A program made the position numbers and the translations under genes. From contig NZ_CP119766.1 of the NCBI RefSeq assembly GCF_030378165.1, positions 5,022,001 to 5,086,000 of the forward strand: a stretch of 64,000 nucleotides of DNA, given 5' to 3'. The notes under the pieces are model-generated. The model was not told the DNA's origin. It saw only the letters and a program-made list of their open reading frames with translations, and searched no databases. This document shows, in pieces, positions 45,834-55,200 of this stretch (position 1 is its first letter; every line of letters starts with the position of its first letter). Source of the stretch: Flavobacterium panacagri (lineage in GTDB: Bacteria > Bacteroidota > Bacteroidia > Flavobacteriales > Flavobacteriaceae).

Positions 45834-46226
45834 ATGACAGAACAGGAAATCCTAACAAATAACAAAAGAAAAAAAAGATTTGCATCGAAATACAAATCTG
45901 AAATAGTTCCTATCATGGACGCTCTTTATATCATAAACGGAAAATGGAGAATTCCCATTGTATTGGCACTCATGGAAGGAAATAAACGGTTTTCTGAACT
46001 TCAAAAAGAAGTAAACAAAATCACTTCGAAAGTTTTGGCCAATGAGCTGAGAGAAATGGAACTAAACGGATTTGTCATAAAAAAAGAAAACGAGCAAAGC
46101 CGTTCCAAGACCGAATATGAATTAACAAATTACAGCACTTCACTTGAGCCTATAATAAAATCATTACGGGATTTTGGTACGCAGCACAGACAGAAAATAA
46201 GAAATGATGCCAGTACCGCAGACTGA
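45834..46226 (+). CDS. HxlR family winged-helix transcriptional regulator
   Basis: This 130-residue DNA-binding protein has the HxlR winged helix at about 25-118: IINGKWRIPIVLALMEGNKRFSELQKEVNKITSKVLANELREMELNGFVIKK. Members often sense redox or electrophilic stress and regulate neighbouring genes, usually as dimers. It lacks Cys residues, so Cys-based sensing is not expected. The gene lies 73 bp upstream of a four-gene cluster on the same strand and may control it. This link is inference from position. Confidence 0.9.
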   Translation: MTEQEILTNNKRKKRFASKYKSEIVPIMDALYIINGKWRIPIVLALMEGNKRFSELQKEVNKITSKVLANELREMELNGFVIKKENEQSRSKTEYELTNYSTSLEPIIKSLRDFGTQHRQKIRNDASTAD

Positions 46227-46299
46227 AAAACATTTTTTAATTCATAAACCAATTTAATTTTTATCCAAAACAAAAAATTACTCAAAACTAAAACAGAAT

Positions 46300-46707
46300 A
46301 TGAAAAGAAAAAAAATTGCCGTACTAATTGCAATCCTACTGATATTAGTTTCAGCAGGAATCTATTTCTATTACGGTTTTCTATTTAAAGAAGCCCGCAA
46401 TATAGAATCAGAAATACCCGAATATACTATTTCAGCATCTCAATTACTTACAGATTACAATACCGATCCTAAAAAAGCAGATTCCCTATACCTCAACAAA
46501 ACCATTGAAATAACAGGCAAAGCAACCAAAGAAACCGATTCTGTGATTACACTCGAAAATGCGGTTTTCTGTCTTTTCAAAGAAAAAGTAACACCAAAAC
46601 AAATCCATAATAAAATCACGATTAAAGGTAAATGCATTGGATATGACGAACTATTTATGGAAGTCAAACTGGATCAGTGCACATTAATAAACAAACAAAA
46701 CAAATAA
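46300..46707 (+). CDS. Membrane-anchored OB-fold protein (tRNA_anti-like)
   Basis: This 135-residue protein has an N-terminal membrane anchor (about 7-27, IAVLIAILLILVSAGIYFYYG), then a small OB-fold domain. The signature is LYLNKTIEITGKATKETDSVITLENAVFCLF..., ending in a KITIKGKCIGYDELFMEVKLDQCTLI strand pair. This matches the tRNA_anti-like OB family found in Bacteroidota exported proteins; nucleic-acid binding should not be assumed. It opens a tight cluster with the DUF5777 (7 bp), cytochrome c and YceI genes. Confidence 0.75.
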   Translation: MKRKKIAVLIAILLILVSAGIYFYYGFLFKEARNIESEIPEYTISASQLLTDYNTDPKKADSLYLNKTIEITGKATKETDSVITLENAVFCLFKEKVTPKQIHNKITIKGKCIGYDELFMEVKLDQCTLINKQNK

Positions 46708-46714
46708 ATCAATT

Positions 46715-47557
46715 ATGAAGAAATTTTTAGTTCCATTCTGCCTGTTTTTAGTGACAATGGCATATTCTCAGGATGATTTGCTTAAGAGTCTTGATTCTAC
46801 TCAAACAGAAGAAAGTTATTCTACAGCTACTTTTAAGGCTTTACAGCTGGTAACCTTGCAAACCACGAAAATGCCTGCAAAAAAAGAATTCTATTTTGTA
46901 GTCTCACACCGTTTTGGAACAGTTAAAGATGGTTTTGACAGTTTTTTCGGGCTTGATAATGCAACAACCAAACTTGGCGGTATTTATGGCGTAACAGACT
47001 GGTTATCTGTCAGCCTTTCCAGACATACATTAAACAAAATGTACGAAACTGGATTAAAGTACCGTGTGGCAAGACAGAATGATAATTTTCCTTTGGACAT
47101 TGTTGGGTATAGTGTTGCTGACATAAACACTTTTCTTGAAAAAGAACAATACCCGGGCTTAGAATTTAAACACCGTATGGCCTATGTACAGCAGGTTTTA
47201 ATATCTAGAAAAGTGAGTGAAAAATTATCGTTCGAATTAGTACCATCTTTTATTCACAAAAATCTTTATAACCCAGACATAGAAAGAGATAATCAGTTTT
47301 CTTTTGGCGGTGGAGGACGCTACAAAATAACGAAAAGATTATCAGTGAATTTAGAGTACATGCACAATTTCGACAAGCCTGATTTCTACAAAAATCCGCT
47401 GTCTGTAGGTTTGGATGTCGAAACCGGCGGACACGTATTCCAATTAATCTTTACCAATTCACAGTCTATGAGCGAGAGCGGATACCTTACTAATGCAGCA
47501 GGAGACTGGGGCAAAGGAGATTTCTTCTTTGGATTTAACCTATACAGAGTTTTTTAA
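46715..47557 (+). CDS. DUF5777 family outer-membrane beta-barrel protein
   Basis: This 280-residue protein has a signal peptide ending in AYSQ. A beta-rich body follows with paired strands and aromatic ends (KEFYFVVSHRFGTVKDGFDSFFG, YGVTDWLSVSLSRH), ending in a terminal strand FFFGFNLYRVF. The pattern fits the DUF5777 beta-barrel family. It lies between the OB-fold and the c-type cytochrome genes. Its role is unknown; a pore that works with the haem protein is a reasonable guess. Confidence 0.8.
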   Translation: MKKFLVPFCLFLVTMAYSQDDLLKSLDSTQTEESYSTATFKALQLVTLQTTKMPAKKEFYFVVSHRFGTVKDGFDSFFGLDNATTKLGGIYGVTDWLSVSLSRHTLNKMYETGLKYRVARQNDNFPLDIVGYSVADINTFLEKEQYPGLEFKHRMAYVQQVLISRKVSEKLSFELVPSFIHKNLYNPDIERDNQFSFGGGGRYKITKRLSVNLEYMHNFDKPDFYKNPLSVGLDVETGGHVFQLIFTNSQSMSESGYLTNAAGDWGKGDFFFGFNLYRVF

Positions 47558-47579
47558 TAACGACAAACACATAAAAATC

Positions 47580-47972
47580 ATGAAAAAAACAATCGTATTG
47601 ACAATTTTAGTGGCCGTATTTGCAAGCTGTAGTGATTCTGACACGTTTCAGGATATCGAAGGAACAACACCTACTACACCAACAAATCCGACGAATCCCA
47701 CAACTCCAACAACTTCTGTTACCTATACTAAAGATGTAAAATCTATTATTGATGCCAACTGTATCAGCTGTCATGCCAGCGGAAGATCTGCTTCTTTCAG
47801 ACCGCTTACTACTTTCGCTCAGGTAAAAGCTGCTGTTGAAAATGCTGGTTTATTAAGCCGAATCCAGCTTCAAACCGGCCAGCAGGGAATAATGCCACAA
47901 GCAGGCAGAATGGCTCAAGCCAACATCGATCTAATTGTAAAATGGAATACTGACGGACTAAAAGAAAATTAA
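47580..47972 (+). CDS. Monohaem c-type cytochrome lipoprotein
   Basis: This 130-residue lipoprotein has a lipobox (VFASC, Cys17), a Pro/Thr linker (about 28-46, repeated TPTNPT words) and a haem-c domain with CISCH at 61-65. A Met in GIMPQAGRM (Met105 or Met111) may be the second haem ligand. The linker holds the haem away from the membrane. It should carry electrons in the periplasm or at the cell surface. I place the start at ATG 47580, where the signal begins. It follows the DUF5777 gene by 22 bp and precedes the YceI gene by 6 bp. Confidence 0.85.
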   Translation: MKKTIVLTILVAVFASCSDSDTFQDIEGTTPTTPTNPTNPTTPTTSVTYTKDVKSIIDANCISCHASGRSASFRPLTTFAQVKAAVENAGLLSRIQLQTGQQGIMPQAGRMAQANIDLIVKWNTDGLKEN

Positions 47973-47978
47973 TTAATC

Positions 47979-48533
47979 ATGAAAAAGTCATTTATTCATT
48001 TATTTATTTTATTGCTGCTTATTGCTGTTAATACAAATGCATTCGCACAAAAGCTGCTTACTAAAACAGGAACTATAAAATTCCAAGCTTCAATGCCTTC
48101 TTACGAGGAAGTTGCTGCCGAAAACAAATCAGTATCTGCAGTATTGGATCAGGCTACCGGAGATTTTGCTAGTTTGGTTCTTATAAAAGGTTTCCGATTT
48201 AAAGTGGCGCTCATGGAAGAACACTTTAATGAAAATTACATGGAGTCTGAAAAATTCTCTAAAGCTGTTTTTAAAGGCAGAATAGAAGATTTTGATACTT
48301 CAAAAATTACAAGTATTCCCAAAAATTTTACATTAAAAGGAGATTTAACCATTCACGGAAAAACAAATCCTGTGGCTGTGACTATAAAAATTTCTAAAGC
48401 TCCAAATGGAGTGAATGCTGTTGGCGCATTTGAAGCAAAACCAGAAGACTTTGATATTGAAATCCCAAATCTTGTCAGAAAGAAAATCGCCGACAAAATA
48501 AAAGTTAATTACAATTTTTTATTACTTAAGTAA
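47979..48533 (+). CDS. YceI family protein
   Basis: This 184-residue protein has a signal peptide ending in AFAQ and the YceI-type lipocalin-like barrel: TGTIKFQASMP, FKVALMEEHFNENYMESEKFSKAVFKGRI, FTLKGDLTIHGKTNPVAVTIKI. YceI proteins bind isoprenoid lipids such as quinones or polyprenols in other bacteria. That would fit with a neighbouring cytochrome, but the ligand here is not known. It ends the cluster, with a terminator downstream at 48643-48680. Confidence 0.85.
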   Translation: MKKSFIHLFILLLLIAVNTNAFAQKLLTKTGTIKFQASMPSYEEVAAENKSVSAVLDQATGDFASLVLIKGFRFKVALMEEHFNENYMESEKFSKAVFKGRIEDFDTSKITSIPKNFTLKGDLTIHGKTNPVAVTIKISKAPNGVNAVGAFEAKPEDFDIEIPNLVRKKIADKIKVNYNFLLLK

Positions 48534-48642
48534 TCTTCTCCTGAAAATGGGGGTTTTCAGATCATAAAATCTTTAACAGATAGTATCATCTGGATAAATA
48601 TCCTTTTGATTTGGAAGATTATTAAACATGACTAATGTTCTG

Positions 48643-48680
48643 GAGGCCGTTACAATTACTTAGTGCGGCCTCTTTTTTTT
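48643..48680 (+). terminator. Terminator of the cytochrome/YceI cluster
   Basis: GAGGCCG (48643-48649) and CGGCCTC (48666-48672) pair around a 16-base loop and are followed by eight T. It also shows that the next gene starts at 48701 rather than at an in-frame ATG at 48635. Confidence 0.8.
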
Positions 48681-48700
48681 CAACCTTAATTCAAATTAAA

Positions 48701-49105
48701 ATGGTTTTTAGAAATTACGTTGTTACAGGAGAAGATGTCAATGATTTTATGGTTATGGAAGATAGTGCCTACATTTCCTATACACTTCGATTATTGCATC
48801 ATTTCTTATTCTCCAATGGATTTTCAAAACAAAAACTCAATTCGATGAATTTAGATTTAGAGGGAGGAAATCACGAATTAATCTGCTATAAAAAACTAAT
48901 GTTTACAGAACCTTTTTTAGTTGAATTGAAGCATTGTTATGTAAAAGATAAAATCTATCTAAAAAGCTGTTTTTTCAATTCTAAAAATGAGTGCTGCACG
49001 GAAGTAACAAAAGAAGTAAAATGGCTGAACCAAACCAACAGGGAAATAATTAAGACTCCTAAATACATTCTTAACCATTTATCCAAAAATATCGTTCAAA
49101 TTTAA
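48701..49105 (+). CDS. Hotdog-fold thioesterase-like protein
   Basis: This 134-residue soluble protein begins with MVFRNYVVTGEDVNDFMVMEDSAY, which looks like the start of a hotdog-fold acyl-CoA thioesterase, with the usual active-site Asp region changed. A long helix (ISYTLRLLHHFLFSNGF) and a set of beta-strands (ICYKKLMFTEPFLVELKH, KIYLKSCFFNSKNECC) follow, as in that fold. Catalysis is uncertain. Start chosen at 48701 because a terminator lies between it and the upstream in-frame ATG at 48635. It is convergent with the regulator gene at 49154. Confidence 0.6.
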   Translation: MVFRNYVVTGEDVNDFMVMEDSAYISYTLRLLHHFLFSNGFSKQKLNSMNLDLEGGNHELICYKKLMFTEPFLVELKHCYVKDKIYLKSCFFNSKNECCTEVTKEVKWLNQTNREIIKTPKYILNHLSKNIVQI

Positions 49106-49153
49106 CGACCGTAAAAAACATTCAGAATCTCGAATCTACAATAAGCTGTTTAA

Positions 49154-50875
49154 TTATTTATAATCTATGATTTCAAATAAGAGATCATACTTTTCTCCTA
49201 ATTTTTTCTTCAACCGCTGCTTGCTTTTTTTGACCGCATCTACTGTTACGCCTAATAAATTAGACATTTCATAATAATTAAGATTTAACTTTTGGAGCAT
49301 TATTATTCTAAGATTCGATTCTTTTAATTCTGGAAAATTTTCCATTATAGCATTATAAAAATCATTATGCTGCTTGATGAATTCTCGTTTAAAAGCGCTC
49401 CAATTCTCATCTGTCATTAAATGAGAACCAAGCATTTCCTGAAGTTTACTTCTATCTTCTTCTAAATATTTTGTAGCAGAACTTTTAATTTCTTCCAGTT
49501 CACCCTCTAAAATTGATATTTGCTTATCTTTACTTTGAAGATTTTCAGCGTAGTAGTCTATGTCAGAACTTGCATCCTTGAGTTTTTCCTCAAAAATTAA
49601 ACGATCATTTTCATATTCTTCAACTTTTAGTCTTTTATAGTTCAGCCGTTGCGTTAAAAAACCATAGGCAAGTGCACTGGACAGTATCGTTGAAATTAAG
49701 ATTAAAAGACTGATGTTTCTGATTCTTTCCCCTTTTTCTAATTCCAATAGGATTTTTTTAGTTTCATTTTCATACTTATTTTTCTGAATAAGCCAGTTGG
49801 ATCTTCTCAATACGGTATTGCCATTTGTTTTTAACAAATACTCATCGAGTTGTTTGAGCTGTCTTCTTAAGATTAATTCCTTTTGAAAATTTTCTCCATT
49901 TAATAGTAAAAGCTTTAATTCTATTACTTCTTTTAATGAACTCCTGTAGTAAGGTTTAGTGCCTGCAATTTCTCCAGCTCTTTCCAGAATTTTTTGAGCT
50001 TCGCTTTTATGGTTTAATTTAAGTAGAATTTTCGCTAATAATATAGAAGCATACATCTCATTTTTTTCAATTTTAAACTTTTGAGAATATGCTATATCCT
50101 GTTTTAAAAGATTTACGGCAGTATTGGCATCCTCTTTTTTATCATACACAAGTGCTTTGTCACCTAATACTTTTGCATATCTTACACTATCCCCTATTTT
50201 TAATGCCATAGCTTCAGATTTATTATAGTAATGCATTGCATTTGTAAAGTCTTTATTTTTGAAATAACAGTTTCCAATTGCATTTAAAACACTTGCAGAT
50301 TCTGAAGAAGATTCTTTCATGTACTGCATTGATTTTTTTAAAAAATTTACAGCAGAGTTATCTTCTACGGTAAGCATTATCCATCCAAAAAACTTAAAGG
50401 TTTCTGCTGGTAAAATCATTTCTGAAGGATCAATCTGATTACTTTCTTCCATGGTTTTGAGAACGATTGGAATAAGTTTATCAATCTGACAATAAAAATA
50501 TAAGTACTTCGAATAATTTAGCTGCGTCCAGATAATCAGACTTAAATCTTTGCTTTTTTTTGCCTCCTGCATAGATTTCAAAAAATAATACTCACTTTTT
50601 TCATTTGTTTTATCAAAAAAAGCAGCATAACCATTTGCCAATAATGCAGGATATAAAACATTGATTTTTTTATTGGATGATTCTTTTAAAAAAGCCAGTC
50701 TTTTTTTTAGTAATAAAGTATCTTTTGGGGGATTATTTTCTTTGACTAGTATAGATTCAATTTCTGTTATCAAATCTTTTGATGAAGAAAATAGTTTTTG
50801 AGATTGTAATTTTGTACAAAAAACAAAGGTATATAACACAAAAAAGAAGCTAATTTTTTTTGTACAGAAGATCAT
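49154..50875 (-). CDS. TPR-transmembrane-HTH regulator
   Basis: This 573-residue membrane regulator has a signal peptide (LQSQ), a periplasmic TPR domain (about 35-370, with several NAIGNCYFKNKDFTNAMHYY-like repeats) and a membrane span at about 388-408 (ISLLILISTILSSALAYGF). A coiled coil (about 415-485) and a C-terminal LuxR-like helix-turn-helix (about 520-565, MSNLLGVTVDAVKKSKQRLK) follow. The plan is the same as the SusR-like protein at 12105-13703 but the sequence is different. It is divergent from the giant-protein operon across 443 bp, so it is the best candidate for its regulator. The periplasmic signal is unknown. Confidence 0.85.
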   Translation of the reverse strand: MIFCTKKISFFFVLYTFVFCTKLQSQKLFSSSKDLITEIESILVKENNPPKDTLLLKKRLAFLKESSNKKINVLYPALLANGYAAFFDKTNEKSEYYFLKSMQEAKKSKDLSLIIWTQLNYSKYLYFYCQIDKLIPIVLKTMEESNQIDPSEMILPAETFKFFGWIMLTVEDNSAVNFLKKSMQYMKESSSESASVLNAIGNCYFKNKDFTNAMHYYNKSEAMALKIGDSVRYAKVLGDKALVYDKKEDANTAVNLLKQDIAYSQKFKIEKNEMYASILLAKILLKLNHKSEAQKILERAGEIAGTKPYYRSSLKEVIELKLLLLNGENFQKELILRRQLKQLDEYLLKTNGNTVLRRSNWLIQKNKYENETKKILLELEKGERIRNISLLILISTILSSALAYGFLTQRLNYKRLKVEEYENDRLIFEEKLKDASSDIDYYAENLQSKDKQISILEGELEEIKSSATKYLEEDRSKLQEMLGSHLMTDENWSAFKREFIKQHNDFYNAIMENFPELKESNLRIIMLQKLNLNYYEMSNLLGVTVDAVKKSKQRLKKKLGEKYDLLFEIIDYK

Positions 50876-51327
50876 TTTTGGAAAGGGGCTTATTGAGCGC
50901 TAAATTAAAAAATATAGATTTTATTCTAATAAAAATTTTACCCCAAAATTTAATTTAACAATTGTTCAATCTGCTTAAATATTTAAGTGTATTTCAAAAT
51001 GTCTCAAACACAATTATTATTTACCAAGTTTTCTAAATCTTTAAGAAAACATCTTAGGAAAGTTTAAACAAAAGATATCTTTTACAAATTTCATCTTATT
51101 TACTAAATGATTATTTAGAATAATGATTCTATTTTTTCATTCCATAACGTTTTTTACAAAAAACAATTAACTAAAAAAGCATAAACATTTAAAAATAAAT
51201 GAGTTAAATTTTATCAACTAAAAAATTGTCCTCGTTTTGTCCCTACCTATTATTTAAGCATTTTTAATTTTTAAAATAAATTCGCCTCTTTACCCACCTA
51301 AAAATTTTAATCTTTTAAATGATACCT
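50876..51327. other. Divergent intergenic region between regulator and giant-protein operon
   Basis: This AT-rich region should hold both promoters and the binding site of the HTH regulator. No perfect TAnnTTTG box, clear operator or additional gene was found. Confidence 0.4.
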
Positions 51328-52212
51328 ATGAAAACAAAATTACTCTTAATGTTATGTCTTTTTTGTGCATCAATTTCTAATTATGCCCAAAGTTCAGCTT
51401 CTCAATCTGGGATAGCGGTACAGGGAATTGCGAGAGATGCAAACAATACTGCTCTAACAAAACAGACCCTTAATTTAACTTACACGTTGTATTACCGAGA
51501 TGCTTCAAATATTGAACAAACCATTTATAAAGTTACTAGAAATGTAGAAACCGATGCATTTGGTGTCTTTTCTGATATAATAGATCCAGCAGCTGTAAAT
51601 AACAGTTTATTTGCTAATAATGTTGCTTATCTTAAAATTGAAAAAGGTACAGAGGAGATTTCTAATGAAAAACTGAACCACGTTCCTTATGCTATTTCGG
51701 CCAATAATGGCGTTCCAACAGGCTCAATTATGCCTTTTATAGGCACTGTTGCTCCTGAGGGATGGGCACTTTGCAACGGAGCAGCACTACCAACAACAGC
51801 TAAAGCTTTGATCGCATTGCTTGGTAGTAATAACGCACCAAACCTTCAGGGTATGTTTTTAAGAGGTACTGGAACAAGCCCCGTAAACAATCAGGCTGGA
51901 CCGGCTTTGAAAGCAACACAAAATGAAGAATTAAAAAGCCATTTACATGGAAAAGGTACTTTAGTTACCGAAACAGCTGGTAATCATAACCATGCAAGCG
52001 GTAATTATGATAAGCTTTTAAGTATTACTGGAAATAATACCGTTAATTCAGTAGATGGAGATTCTGCTATGGTGCAACCCGATCTTGCTAATGTAGCAAA
52101 AATGTCGGATGCTGGTAACCATACCCATACAATTTCTGGAGAAACAGCTTCTACAGGTGGCAACGAGACTCGTCCTGTTAACTACGGAGTAAACTATATC
52201 ATCAAATTATAA
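51328..52212 (+). CDS. Secreted protein with phage tail-collar domain
   Basis: This 294-residue protein has a signal peptide (NYAQ). The N-terminal domain (about 25-130, GIAVQGIARDANNTALTKQ, then VPYAISANNG) is a beta-sandwich type common in exported Bacteroidota proteins. A phage tail-collar domain follows (about 133-190, SIMPFIGTVAPEGWALCNG...), then a tail-fibre-like end with His pairs (SHLHGKG, GNHNHASG, GNHTHTISG) that often bind metal in tail-fibre trimers. No other phage gene is near. A surface adhesin or pilus-like fibre is likely. ATG 51319 is an alternative start. It lies 10 bp upstream of the giant gene. Confidence 0.8.
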   Translation: MKTKLLLMLCLFCASISNYAQSSASQSGIAVQGIARDANNTALTKQTLNLTYTLYYRDASNIEQTIYKVTRNVETDAFGVFSDIIDPAAVNNSLFANNVAYLKIEKGTEEISNEKLNHVPYAISANNGVPTGSIMPFIGTVAPEGWALCNGAALPTTAKALIALLGSNNAPNLQGMFLRGTGTSPVNNQAGPALKATQNEELKSHLHGKGTLVTETAGNHNHASGNYDKLLSITGNNTVNSVDGDSAMVQPDLANVAKMSDAGNHTHTISGETASTGGNETRPVNYGVNYIIKL

Positions 52213-52222
52213 AGCTGTAATT

Positions 52223-55200
52223 ATGAAGAAAGTAATTGCAGTTCTCGGAATGTTTGTTCTGGGAGCGGGACTTTATGCTCAAAACACCGCAGGAGCTAAA
52301 ATAATGCCCGTTTCGCAGACAATTAATTTCCCCAAGAATAGTGGTGCAAACACAAAAATCCAGATACAGGTTGGTCTTCCGTTTTTAGGACTAAACAAGA
52401 CTGGCCCGCGAAAAACAACCCCAATGGATATTCGTTTTCCATGGAGTACGCTGTATTTGTACAATACCTTCGCAGAAGAATCTTTTAATATCTCCAAAGG
52501 TTTTTATGGCGATAAAGTTTTAATCAGCTGGGATTTAAGAGCTAATGCAAATCTGGTAAAAAGTATCAAAATTTACAGAAGGGTTTATACAGAAGCAGAA
52601 AATTTACCTTACAATTTAGTTGTAAGTCTTTCTCCAACAGCAACTACGTATGAAGATAAATATGTAGAAGGAGGAGTTTTGTATGAATATATGGTAGAAG
52701 CTCAAGGAGTCGCCCCTACTCCTATACTTTACAGCACTTATATTACCGGTATTGGATACAGAAATCCTACAGCGGTTGTAACGGGTAACATTAGCTACAA
52801 AGGAGGAAACCCTGTTAAAGATGTAGTAGTAACCGCCACTCCAAATGGCAGTGGTACTGCTAAAGGTAGTGGTTTGAATGTTCCTGCATCTGGTTTTGTA
52901 GACATAAGTGGCTTAAGTACAACAATTTCAAATGCTGCAACTTTTGAAGCTTGGGTAAAACCAAACGGAGCTTATACAAGTGATTCAGATAAAGCAATTC
53001 AGTTGTTTAATCTTTCAAGTTCTACAAACAGCACGGCTAATCTTTATGTTAGTGTAAAATTGAATCCAACTGCTAAATCACTAGATGTAAATATTGGTGA
53101 TAATACATACACATTAAAGAACTATTTTCCTTCAGGTAATTTGAACTCAAGAGGAAATGATCTGCTTGTTCCTGTTTCGGAATTTAATAAATCATTCGTC
53201 CACTTTTCTGTTGTAATCAACGATAATCAGGTTCCTGTATTATACGTTAACGGAAGACAGATTACACAAGCTTACGTAACAGAAGCTGACAGCAAATTGA
53301 AAGGTGTCGATGTTTCTTATACGGCTCCATATTTCAGTGCTGTAATTCCAACTGGTACAGTAAAACTTTCTGGTGTGACTTGGGATAATGCTAAAGTGGG
53401 TGGAGGAAAATCAAGTTATATTGATGAAATCAGAATTTGGAAAGCCGCATTGGAATCTTCTGTGATTAGAACAGATTATTCAAGATTTATAAGCGGAAAC
53501 GATTCCCGACTGGTAACTTACCTAAGAGCCAATGAAAAAGTAGGAAGATTTGCTTATGATTTGTCCCGAAACGGTTTTAATTATAATGAAAATCACGGTA
53601 AACTTTGGGATGCCAATACAGCAGCAGACAATAAAGTATTGTGGGCAGCAGAGGCAGATAATTATCCAACTACATCTCAATTAGGAGTGCTAGGGGTAAC
53701 TGATGCTAAAGGAAATTACCAAATCAGTGCCATTCAGTATTCTGGTACAGGAGAATCTTACAATATTACTCCAATGTACGGCCAGCATAAATTTGAACCA
53801 AACCAGCAATTGGTTTATTTAGGTTTAGGTTCTGAGGTAGTTAATAAAATTGATTTTGTCGATCAGTCTTCGTTTAGTTTTAAAGGTGTTGTCGCATTTG
53901 ATACAAGAGGAGTTTTCCCATCTTATGTTTCTGTAGACCGTAAAACACAACAAAACGAAAATGATGCCTGGATTGCTGGTGGAGCTAATATTCTTGATGA
54001 AGGTTACAATTACTATGAAATCAACGGCGAAAAATTCCCTAAAGCAAAATATTGGAAAAATGATGCAGGAACTCCAGCAGATAAATCAGACGATTATTTA
54101 GATCGTTATGCTTCAATCTACACCGTTGGAGCAAATGTTTATATTGATGGAAATATTGTTCTGGATGCCAATAACATTCCTGTAGTTACAGATGACAACG
54201 GTTATTTTGATATCAGTGTTCCTATTGGAAAACACTATATCACGATCAAAAAAGACGGACACCAGTTTGTTTATAATGGACGTTTTCCAGCTGCTACAAC
54301 CGAATTTAAAGAGTTTTTCGAAGATGCTAATGAACCCGTTTATTTTGTAGACAATACTAAAGTTACTGTTGTTGGTAAAGTTGTCGGAGGTGTTGTTGAA
54401 GCCGAAAAACCAATTGGTTTTGGAGGTCAAGGCGTGGTAACCAAAACGATTGTCGATTCTGGAATTACAAAAAATCTGGAAGTCAGTGCTAAAAACAACA
54501 TTGGTAAAGCCGATTTTACTTTAGGATATGCACCAATTGGAGCTAATGTTACCAATTATACCAAGTATAATTATACGACGAATGCCGCTTCAGGAGAATA
54601 TAGAATTACGGTAATGCCTTTAAAGTATAACTTGGAAGCAAGTGATTTGGCAATTAAAAGCAATTCTGCTATTTCGTTGTTAAAAGCGGGTACTACAGAA
54701 ACATTTGATTTTTCTGCAATTCCGGTTACTAAAACTCCTGAATTTAAGTATAAAGAAAACAATGTAGATAAAACGTTATCAGGAACGCCTTATCATTACG
54801 AGAAAAGTTTTACGTACAGATCAACTCCTGTTTTACAGGTAACGGAACAGACTTCTGATAAAACGATCGATGTTGCAGGAACAAAAGTATCTACAGAAAA
54901 CTTTGCTAAACCAATTTATACGCAGTTTATGGCGTACAAAATTGTAATGAATCGTTTCGAACGTTATACCAACAATGATTCTGGAACAGCTGTAGAAGTA
55001 AAAGTTCCCGTAACAGATGGTGAATTGGTCAAAACAAATAATCTTGCGTTACAAGATTCTGAAACAATTACGACTGATGGAAGTACTTTGACATACGCTT
55101 TTAAAGCAGGCGTACCTTCAATTACACCTCCATTTGAGATTAAAAACAGTTTAAAATACCGATTAAATGAAGTAGATTATCCTGTTGAGAACTTTAATGA

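Noticed and set aside
48635..48700. Upstream start for the hotdog-fold gene
   Set aside because: The extension is encoded by the terminator hairpin of the preceding operon; ATG 48701 fits the fold start.
51328..52212. Prophage remnant because of the tail-collar domain
   Set aside because: No other phage gene nearby; the protein has a signal peptide and an exported-protein N-terminal domain.
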